DNA of 5,716 bases from Chloroflexota bacterium (lineage in GTDB: Bacteria > Chloroflexota > Dehalococcoidia > Tepidiformales > Tepidiformaceae). The stretch is taken from positions 1 to 5,716 of the forward strand of contig JAKALX010000265.1 in the NCBI GenBank assembly GCA_021823905.1. Direction: 5' to 3'. Shown piece by piece: positions 1 to 4,636 of the stretch. Both the position numbers and the translations under genes were made by a program. The notes beneath the pieces were generated by a model that saw only the letters and a program-made list of their open reading frames with translations, did not search any database and was not told the DNA's origin. Every line of letters begins with the position of its first letter. Position 1 is the stretch's first letter.

Positions 1-158
1 ACTACGTCACCGACGTGATCGCCGGCACGCTCTATGGCGCCGCCGCCTACTACGCCGTCTGGGCCCTCCCCGGCAACTGGCGCAGCTTCCGGACGCGGTT
101 CCGGCCAGCGCCGGCGGTCTCGCGTGGTGACCCCGCCGGGCTGCCGGAACCAGGCTGA
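1..158 (+). CDS. C-terminal fragment of probable PAP2-superfamily membrane phosphatase
   Basis: Reading from base 3 gives 51 residues ending at a TGA (156-158); the N-terminus lies before the window. The fragment begins YVTDVIAGTLYGAAAYYAVW. This resembles the last conserved motif of PAP2 / inositolphosphotransferase-like proteins (HYxxDVxAG), in which His and Asp belong to the catalytic site, followed by the final membrane helix. Bases 1-2 (AC) would complete a CAC histidine codon directly before the Tyr, as the motif requires, but the first base is not visible. The tail after the helix is Arg- and Pro-rich and probably cytoplasmic. Such enzymes dephosphorylate lipid phosphates or transfer phospho-head groups; the substrate cannot be inferred. 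The call rests on one motif and a hydrophobic helix, so another multi-pass membrane protein remains possible. Confidence 0.55.
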   Translation, partial: YVTDVIAGTLYGAAAYYAVWALPGNWRSFRTRFRPAPAVSRGDPAGLPEPG

Positions 159-199
159 TCCCGCGCACGCCGCCCGGCCCCGGTCACGCGCCGCCCGCC

Positions 200-228
200 T
201 TGCAGTTCGCTTCCGCTCTCCGTAGCGT
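200..228 (+). promoter_or_regulatory. Possible sigma-70-type promoter for the LLM oxidoreductase gene
   Basis: TTGCAG (200-205) and TAGCGT (223-228) are separated by exactly 17 bp. Each hexamer matches only three consensus positions, including the TTG of the -35 and the TA...T of the -10. The site lies about 45 bp before the start codon, in the only gene-free stretch between the PAP2 fragment and the oxidoreductase. It is plausible but weak, because GC-rich promoters are hard to recognise by eye. Confidence 0.3.
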
Positions 229-247
229 TCGCGCCACAACGCGAAAC
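227..247 (+). repeat. Inverted repeat, possible operator or 5'-UTR hairpin (copy 1 of a shared motif)
   Basis: A perfect 6-bp inverted repeat, TTCGCG (228-233) and CGCGAA (240-245), is separated by 6 nt. It starts at the end of the proposed -10 and ends 11 nt before the Shine-Dalgarno sequence. The longer unit reads GTTCGCGCC, 5 nt, GCGAAAC. A near-copy with a 4-nt middle occurs at 1350-1369, upstream of the nuclease-like gene. The position fits a repressor site or an RNA hairpin; no binding protein is encoded in the window. Confidence 0.4.
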
Positions 248-257
248 GGGACGACCC

Positions 258-264
258 GGAGGAG
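258..264 (+). promoter_or_regulatory. Ribosome binding site deciding the LLM gene start
   Basis: GGAGGAG is a strong Shine-Dalgarno sequence. It lies 6 nt before the ATG at 271 but only 3 nt before an in-frame GTG at 268, so the ATG is the better start. Confidence 0.75.
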
Positions 265-270
265 ATAGTG

Positions 271-1338
271 ATGAAGGTTGGCACTGGCTTCGGCGGCAGT
301 TGGCTCACTGGCGTGGCCGAGGCCGCGCGGCGCGCCGAGGATCTCGGGTACGACATGGTCTCAACGCCCGAAACCGCCCACGACTCGATGCTGACGGCCG
401 CGCTGGGCGCGGCGGCGACCCAGAAGATCGAAATCCAGACGAGCGTGACGATCGCCTTCCCCCGCAGTCCAACCGTCCTCGCCATGGAAGCCTGGGACAT
501 CCAGCACCTGAGCAAGGGGCGCTTCGCCATCGGCCTGGGCAGTCAGGTCAAAGGCCACAACATCAACCGGTTCAGCATGCCCTGGGGACCGGCGGCGCCG
601 CGCATGAAGGAGTACATCCAGATGCTCAAGGCCGTCTGGAAGTCGTTCCAGACCGGCGAGAAGCCCGACTTCGTCGGTAAGCACTATCACTTCACGCTGA
701 TGACGCCCAACTTCAACCCCGGGCCGATCGACTACCCGGCGCCCAAGGTCTTTCTCGCCTGCGTCGGTGACGCCATGGCGCGCGTCGCCGGCGCCGTGGC
801 CGACGGCATCCTTCCCCATGGCTTCATGACGGACAAGTACATGCGCGAGGTCGTTCTTCCCAACATCGCGAAGGGGCTCAAGCGCTCCGGGCGCACCTGG
901 GCCGACGTCGAGATCTCCGGAGGCGGGTTCACGGTCTTTGGCGAAACCGACGCCGACATCGAACGGGGCATCGAGCAACTCCGCCAGCCGATCTCGTTCT
1001 ATGGCTCGACCCGCAGCTACCACGAGGTCTTCGAAGTGCACGGCCTCAAGGACCTCGGCATGCAGTTGCATACGCTTTCGCTTCAGGGCAAGTGGGACGA
1101 GATGCGCCGGATCATCCCGGAAGACGTGCTCCGCGTCTTCGCTCAGACCTCGACTTACGACAAGCTGCCTGACTTCGTCCGCCAGCACCGCGAATACGCC
1201 ACGCGGATCGGCCTTGCCATGCCAGCCGGCACGCCCGCTGAGCGTGAGCGCCTCCAACACGTCCTCAAGCAGGTCCAGCAGATCGAGGTGCCGCGCGTTC
1301 CTCGCGGGCTTGAGGACCTCAGCAAGATCGGGGTGTAG
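271..1338 (+). CDS. LLM-class, probably F420-dependent flavin oxidoreductase (TIGR03617-like)
   Basis: A 355-residue luciferase-like monooxygenase fold protein, predicted cytoplasmic. It opens with the first beta strand MKVGTGFGG. It then carries features I associate with the TIGR03617 group of F420-dependent oxidoreductases: AFPRSPTVLAMEAWDIQHLS at 62-81, GRFAIGLGSQVKGH at 83-96, then FSMPWGPAAPRMKEY. A later segment around 164-187 (ACVGDAMARVAGAVADG) matches the cofactor-phosphate side of the barrel. Length is typical and the gene looks intact. Members transfer hydride or oxygen using reduced F420 or FMN; F420 use is a family inference and the substrate is unknown. A strong GGAGGAG sits 6 nt before the ATG. 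The first 50 codons have about 86% G or C at third positions. The neighbouring serine hydrolase and SDR suggest a degradative or lipid-related setting, but the nuclease-like gene lies between them. Confidence 0.88.
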   Translation: MKVGTGFGGSWLTGVAEAARRAEDLGYDMVSTPETAHDSMLTAALGAAATQKIEIQTSVTIAFPRSPTVLAMEAWDIQHLSKGRFAIGLGSQVKGHNINRFSMPWGPAAPRMKEYIQMLKAVWKSFQTGEKPDFVGKHYHFTLMTPNFNPGPIDYPAPKVFLACVGDAMARVAGAVADGILPHGFMTDKYMREVVLPNIAKGLKRSGRTWADVEISGGGFTVFGETDADIERGIEQLRQPISFYGSTRSYHEVFEVHGLKDLGMQLHTLSLQGKWDEMRRIIPEDVLRVFAQTSTYDKLPDFVRQHREYATRIGLAMPAGTPAERERLQHVLKQVQQIEVPRVPRGLEDLSKIGV

Positions 1339-1349
1339 CCGGCTCGACG

Positions 1350-1369
1350 GTTCGCGCCGCCAGCGAAAC
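1350..1369 (+). repeat. Inverted-repeat motif after the LLM gene (copy 2 of the shared motif)
   Basis: GTTCGCGCC, 4 nt, GCGAAAC. The outer nine and seven bases are identical to the unit at 227-247; only the middle differs. TTCGC (1351-1355) and GCGAA (1363-1367) can form a short stem. It lies 11 nt after the oxidoreductase stop codon and about 50 nt before the -10 of the next gene. It has no T-tract, so an operator or a weak hairpin is likelier than an intrinsic terminator. Its right half is also the left arm of the inverted repeat that flanks the nuclease-like gene. Confidence 0.4.
1359..1369 (+). repeat. Left arm of 11-bp inverted repeat flanking the nuclease-like gene
   Basis: GCCAGCGAAAC here is the exact reverse complement of GTTTCGCTGGC at 2493-2503. 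The two arms bracket the gene at 1431-2489, one 61 nt before its start and one 3 nt after its stop. No convincing target-site duplication is visible outside the arms. Confidence 0.45.
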
Positions 1370-1417
1370 ACGTTCAACTGTTCCAGATGGCTAGCTGGGA
1401 CTTCTTGCTCGCGCGCG

Positions 1418-1423
1418 TATGAT
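1418..1423 (+). promoter_or_regulatory. TATGAT -10 element, leaderless-type promoter of the nuclease-like gene
   Basis: TATGAT differs from the TATAAT consensus by one base. It ends 7 nt before the ATG at 1431, so transcription would begin at or next to the A of that start codon. No Shine-Dalgarno sequence precedes any of the three candidate ATGs (1419, 1422, 1431). No clear -35 is visible 16-18 bp upstream. This arrangement is typical of leaderless mRNAs in several GC-rich phyla. Confidence 0.6.
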
Positions 1424-1430
1424 GTGGCGC

Positions 1431-2489
1431 ATGAGCGATCCGCTTTCCGACTACCTTGCCCATGTACAGCAGCTACAGCCCTATCTCGAGTTGAACCTGA
1501 GCGAAGCCGACACTCGCGTCTACCTGATTGATCCCGTTCTCAGGGCGTTGGGATATGTGAGCGTGGGAGACATCCGTCGAGAGGTTCCGGTCCCCGCGAC
1601 AAAGGAATTTCTCGACTACGAACTTTATGCCGATGGCCGAGCCCAAGCCATCGTGGAAGCCAAGGCGCTCCGCAACCAAATCACCGATCAGGCGGCTGCG
1701 CAGTGTGTGCAGTACGCGGCGGTCCTTGGGGTGCGCTGGTGCATCATCACCAACGGCATCACTTGGTCGGTGTATAACGCGCACGCCACTGGACCGTTGT
1801 CAGACAAGAAGGTGGCGTCGGTTCGCCTCGACGGGGACGAACCGTCTCTCCTCGATGCGTGGGAAGTCCTGTCGCTCTTCGCGCGCGAGTCGCTTGCGCA
1901 GTCAAATCCACTTACCCGCCTCCTGGCTGAGCGGGTGATCATCGACGAACTCGCGCGCCCGGACTCCGCCGCGATCACCGCCCTGCGGAAGGCGGTCAAG
2001 GATCGTTTCGGCGAACGCGTCACGGCGCAAGCGGTCATTGCAGTGATCGACAAGATGAGAGGTCGGCAAGTCAAGCCGGAATCAGCGATTCAGGCCTCGG
2101 TCTCGAAAACGCCGGACCCGGCACAGGCATTGTCCGGCGAGGCATCAACGCCGCCCGCCGACGCTGTTGAGCGGCAGCGTCACGTTGTTCTCAAGCCTGA
2201 CGGGTCGAGGGTTACGCTGGAGGACATGCTCGCGGCCGGCGTACTGCCTAGCGATGCGGCCCTTGAGTTTCGTGGGCGAGGCGGCGTGTCCTATGTTGCG
2301 CGCCTGCGAGACAACCGCGTTGAGATGGGCGGCCAGATGTACGAGAGCATCTCCGATGCGGCGAAGGCAGCCAGTGGGGCGAATAGGAACGGTTGGTATT
2401 TCTGGCACTACCAGGGCGAGGAGCTAAGCGAGATTCGCCGGCGTTTCGCCGACAAGCTGGCGGCTGATGCCCAGCGTGGCACTGCGTAG
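1431..2489 (+). CDS. Solitary nuclease-like protein: HsdR-N-type PD-(D/E)xK domain plus RAMA-like domain
   Basis: 352 residues from ATG 1431; in-frame ATGs at 1419 and 1422 overlap the -10 and are unlikely starts. Residues about 15-155 resemble the N-terminal nuclease domain of type I restriction subunit R. They show an acidic residue near 25, LIDPVLRALGY (32-42), D62 in FLDYEL, E76-x-K78 in VEAKAL, and a Q91-x3-Y95 motif like that described for HsdR nucleases. A middle helical part (about 160-210) and a Pro/Ser/Ala-rich linker (about 213-247) follow. Residues about 255-327 resemble a RAMA domain (restriction enzyme adenine methylase associated): TLEDMLAAGVL, a short beta region, MYESISDAAKAASG, and the NGWYFWHY end. 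RAMA domains are predicted to recognise modified DNA. There is no helicase motor, methylase or specificity gene beside it. Third-position GC over the first 50 codons is about 66%, below its neighbours. A defence role is inference; an uncharacterised DNA-binding housekeeping protein is the alternative. Confidence 0.78.
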   Translation: MSDPLSDYLAHVQQLQPYLELNLSEADTRVYLIDPVLRALGYVSVGDIRREVPVPATKEFLDYELYADGRAQAIVEAKALRNQITDQAAAQCVQYAAVLGVRWCIITNGITWSVYNAHATGPLSDKKVASVRLDGDEPSLLDAWEVLSLFARESLAQSNPLTRLLAERVIIDELARPDSAAITALRKAVKDRFGERVTAQAVIAVIDKMRGRQVKPESAIQASVSKTPDPAQALSGEASTPPADAVERQRHVVLKPDGSRVTLEDMLAAGVLPSDAALEFRGRGGVSYVARLRDNRVEMGGQMYESISDAAKAASGANRNGWYFWHYQGEELSEIRRRFADKLAADAQRGTA

Positions 2490-2492
2490 ATG

Positions 2493-2503
2493 GTTTCGCT
2501 GGC
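2493..2503 (+). repeat. Right arm of 11-bp inverted repeat flanking the nuclease-like gene
   Basis: GTTTCGCTGGC is the exact reverse complement of 1359-1369. It starts 3 nt after the TAG stop of the nuclease-like gene. Its last base is shared with the hairpin at 2503-2521. Confidence 0.45.
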
Positions 2504-2521
2504 AGGCCGCTCGTAGGCCTG
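2503..2521 (+). terminator. Hairpin after the nuclease-like gene, weak terminator candidate
   Basis: CAGGCC (2503-2508) and GGCCTG (2516-2521) form a perfect 6-bp stem with a 7-nt loop, 13 nt downstream of the stop codon. No T-run follows, so intrinsic termination is doubtful. Its place between a stop codon and the next promoter makes a 3'-end role reasonable. Confidence 0.35.
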
Positions 2522-2570
2522 AGCAGCGTATTCCCTGTGCTGGGTCGCTCGCCTCCACGCACCGGGTCCG

Positions 2571-2591
2571 TATAGTCGGTTTCCACCGATT
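2571..2591 (+). promoter_or_regulatory. Possible -10 element overlapped by a hairpin, upstream of the serine hydrolase
   Basis: TATAGT (2571-2576) is a reasonable -10, 34 nt before the GTG start; no clear -35 is seen at standard spacing. AGTCGGT (2574-2580) and ACCGATT (2585-2591) form a 7-bp stem (one G-T pair) around a 4-nt TTCC loop. The stem overlaps the -10 and ends 8 nt before the Shine-Dalgarno. The dyad could be an operator. If transcription starts further upstream, it could instead be a leader hairpin. Confidence 0.35.
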
Positions 2592-2599
2592 CGATGCCC

Positions 2600-2604
2600 G
2601 GAGG
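2600..2604 (+). promoter_or_regulatory. Ribosome binding site deciding the serine hydrolase GTG start
   Basis: GGAGG lies 6 nt before GTG 2611. It is the only good Shine-Dalgarno near the start of the conserved protein. The nearby ATG at 2594 is out of frame, and the in-frame ATG at 2467 lies inside the preceding gene. Confidence 0.75.
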
Positions 2605-2610
2605 TTCCCC

Positions 2611-3771
2611 GTGCCATTCGATCCCGCCCTGAATGACAAAGTCCACGCGCTCCTCGAGCAGCAGGTCGCCGACGGCCGCCAGCTCGGCGTCCAGGTTGCG
2701 GCCTACCGACACGGCGAGCCGCTCGTCAACACCGTCGCGGGCCAGATGGGCAGCCGCGACCCGCGCCCGGTCCAGCCCGACTCGCTCTTCTCCTGCTTCT
2801 CGACGACGAAGGGCGTCGCCGCGACCGTCGTCCACATGCTCGCCGACCGGGGGCTGCTCGACTACGACGCCCCGGTGACGAAGTACTGGCCGGCCTTTGG
2901 CCAGAACGGCAAGGAGCGCATCACCGTCGCGACCGCGCTCAGCCACCAGGCCGGCCTTCACGCCATGCCTCGCCCGACGACCGTTGCCTTCGCGACCGAC
3001 TGGGAGGCCGGCCTCCGCTGGATCGAGCAGGCGAAGCCCGCCTACGAGCCCGGCACGAAGACCGGCTACCACGCCGTGACCTTCTCCTGGCTCGTGGGCG
3101 GCATCGTCCAGGGCGCCTGCGGCCGCCATATCCGCGACGTCATCGTCGAGGACGTCGCCCGGCCGCTCGGCGTCGAGGGTGAGATCTACTGCGGCATTCC
3201 CGATGGCCTCGAAGACCGTCTCACGACGCTCAAAGCCGCGGGCGGGGGCGGGCCCCGGGCAGGACTGGCCGAGGCGCCCGCCATGCCGGCAGATCACCCG
3301 ATGTTCGACGCGATGCCGCCCGACAGCGAGATCAACTACAACGACATCCGCGTGCGCAAGGCGTGCCTCCCCGCCTCGAACGGGCACTTCACCGCGAACG
3401 GCCTCGCCAGAATGTACGGCGCCCTCGCGAATGGCGGCGAAATTGGCGGCGTCCGCCTCGTCTCGAAGGAACGCATCCCCCATATGCAGCGCATCCTGAC
3501 CCGTGACTTCGACATCGTCACCTCGACGCCGATGCGCAAGGGCATTGGGTTCATGATGGGCGGCCGGACCGACGGCATCTATGGACCCCAGGGCCCGCGC
3601 GAGACCGCGTTCGGCCATGCGGGCAACGGCGGTTCCGTCGCCTTCGCCGACCCCGAGGCCGGGCTCTCGATCGCCGTCACCCTCAACCTGATGCAGCAGC
3701 CGCTTCCCGAGGGCGGCGTCACCTTCGAGATCTGCGAGCTCATCCGCCAGGAGCTGAGCGTCGCCGAATAG
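2611..3771 (+). CDS. Beta-lactamase-fold serine hydrolase (class C / esterase-like, PF00144 type)
   Basis: 386 residues from a GTG start; an upstream in-frame ATG (2467) would add 48 low-quality residues and overlap the previous gene. The penicillin-binding-like fold is marked by S64-T-T-K67 (SxxK, nucleophile and general base). Other marks are LSHQAGL at 110-116, Y153 in GYHAVTFSWLVGGI as the second catalytic motif, and GHAGNGGS at 335-342, which stands for the KTG/HxG motif. No signal peptide or membrane segment is visible, so it is probably cytoplasmic. That fits an EstB/lactonase-type esterase or amidase better than a secreted resistance beta-lactamase. The substrate is unknown. A strong GGAGG precedes the start, and the first 50 codons have about 88% G or C at third positions. 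The SDR-fold gene follows after 11 nt and is probably cotranscribed, which suggests hydrolysis linked to a second metabolic step. Confidence 0.88.
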   Translation: MPFDPALNDKVHALLEQQVADGRQLGVQVAAYRHGEPLVNTVAGQMGSRDPRPVQPDSLFSCFSTTKGVAATVVHMLADRGLLDYDAPVTKYWPAFGQNGKERITVATALSHQAGLHAMPRPTTVAFATDWEAGLRWIEQAKPAYEPGTKTGYHAVTFSWLVGGIVQGACGRHIRDVIVEDVARPLGVEGEIYCGIPDGLEDRLTTLKAAGGGGPRAGLAEAPAMPADHPMFDAMPPDSEINYNDIRVRKACLPASNGHFTANGLARMYGALANGGEIGGVRLVSKERIPHMQRILTRDFDIVTSTPMRKGIGFMMGGRTDGIYGPQGPRETAFGHAGNGGSVAFADPEAGLSIAVTLNLMQQPLPEGGVTFEICELIRQELSVAE

Positions 3772-3776
3772 AGGAA
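3771..3776 (+). promoter_or_regulatory. Ribosome binding site of the SDR gene at the hydrolase stop codon
   Basis: GAGGAA begins on the last base of the hydrolase TAG stop and sits 6 nt before the SDR ATG. This tight packing leaves no room for a separate promoter and supports cotranscription. Confidence 0.65.
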
Positions 3777-3782
3777 CGAATC

Positions 3783-4583
3783 ATGGATCTCCAGCTCCAC
3801 GGTAAGTGCGCCATCGTCACCGGTGGCAGCCGGGGAATCGGGAAAGCGGTTGCGAAGGGACTCGCGCAGGAAGGCGTTGATGTCGCGCTGGTTGCACGCG
3901 ACGAAGCGGCGTTGGCCGCCGCGGCTGCCGAGATCGCGTCCCTCACCGGCCGCCGGATCTTCGCCATCGCGGCGGACACCGGGAACGACTCCTCGGTGCG
4001 TTCAATGGTTCAGCGGGCCGTCGAATCGCTCGGCCGCGTGGACATCCTCGTCAACGCGGCCGCGAAGCCCGGCGGCCAGGGCCCGGTTCCGCGTCTTGCC
4101 GAGATTACCGACGAGCTGTTCTTCGAAGACATGAACGTGAAGGTCATGGGCTACCTGCGCTGCGCCCGTGAGATTGCTCCGCACATGCAGGCTGCCGGGT
4201 GGGGCCGCGTCGTGAACATCAGCGGGCTCGCGGCGCGCATGTCGAACTCCGCAATCGGGAGCATGCGGAACGTCGCCGTTGCCGCGATGACCAAGAACCT
4301 GGCGGACGAGCTGGGTCCCTTCGGCATCAACGTCACCATCGTCCATCCCGGCATCACGCGCACCGAAAAAACGCCGGGGGTGATAGCCGCGCGGGCTCAG
4401 GCGACCGGCCGCTCGCCCGAGGAGATCGAAAAGGAGATGGCCGGCGGCAATGCCTTGCGCCACCTGATCACCGCCGAAGAGGTTGCCGACGTCGTCGTCT
4501 TCCTCGCCTCGCCCCGCTCTGTCGCCATCAACGGCGACGCGATCGCGGCCGGCGGCGGAGTCGGCCGCGCCATCCACTACTGA
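3783..4583 (+). CDS. SDR-family protein with the catalytic Tyr and Lys replaced
   Basis: 266 residues, the normal length of a classical short-chain dehydrogenase/reductase with a Rossmann fold. The cofactor site is intact: TGGSRGIG at 13-20, R39 after strand 2 (compatible with NADP), D64 in AAD, and NAAA at 91-94 in place of NAG. Strand 5 ends VVNISG with the catalytic Ser at 147, and the PG motif is at 189-190. The helix that should carry YxxxK instead reads GSMRNVAVAAMTKNLADEL (159-177). Aligned on the strong AVAAMTK match, Gly159 replaces Tyr and Asn163 replaces Lys. Counting 13 residues from the Ser puts Ser160 and Val164 there instead, so both residues are absent either way. From memory, related SDRs with an RNVAVAALTK-like helix exist, so this may be a subfamily trait, not damage. 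It is either an atypical enzyme or a nucleotide-binding protein. It lies 11 nt after the hydrolase gene, probably in one operon. The C-terminus GRAIHY is complete. Confidence 0.87.
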   Translation: MDLQLHGKCAIVTGGSRGIGKAVAKGLAQEGVDVALVARDEAALAAAAAEIASLTGRRIFAIAADTGNDSSVRSMVQRAVESLGRVDILVNAAAKPGGQGPVPRLAEITDELFFEDMNVKVMGYLRCAREIAPHMQAAGWGRVVNISGLAARMSNSAIGSMRNVAVAAMTKNLADELGPFGINVTIVHPGITRTEKTPGVIAARAQATGRSPEEIEKEMAGGNALRHLITAEEVADVVVFLASPRSVAINGDAIAAGGGVGRAIHY

Positions 4584-4593
4584 TGCGACGAAG

Positions 4594-4611
4594 GGGTGGA
4601 CGAATCCACCC
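4594..4611. terminator. Hairpin between convergent genes, probable bidirectional terminator
   Basis: GGGTGGA (4594-4600) and TCCACCC (4605-4611) form a perfect 7-bp stem with a CGAA loop, extendable by one G-T pair. It lies in the 53-nt gap between the SDR stop and the stop of the leftward membrane-protein gene, where a shared terminator is expected. There is no T-run on either strand, so Rho or other factors may be needed. Confidence 0.55.
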
Positions 4612-4636
4612 TCGGTGCAAGCCACCCACGTATCGA

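Noticed and set aside
184..187. TGAS (residues 184-187 of the RnfD-like protein, not window bases) as a flavinylation site
   Set aside because: It follows the helix that matches the conserved PLxFLG segment of RnfD, downstream of where the (S/T)GAT loop belongs, so it is unlikely to be equivalent.
34..225. 63-codon open frame on the + strand
   Set aside because: It overlaps the PAP2-like fragment in another frame, and its translation is Pro/Ser/Arg-rich low-complexity sequence typical of GC-rich shadow frames.
361..1377. 338-codon open frame on the - strand
   Set aside because: It is antisense to the LLM oxidoreductase, which has strong conserved motifs and a good ribosome binding site.
2467..2610. 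Upstream ATG extension of the serine hydrolase (48 residues)
   Set aside because: It overlaps the end of the nuclease-like gene, reads through two hairpins and a likely -10, and has no Shine-Dalgarno. GTG 2611 has GGAGG at ideal spacing.
2248..3618. 456-codon open frame on the - strand
   Set aside because: It runs antisense to the C-terminal part of the nuclease-like gene and most of the serine hydrolase, both of which have clear family motifs. Its translation is Arg/Gly/Ala/Val-rich with no recognisable domain, as expected in GC-rich DNA.
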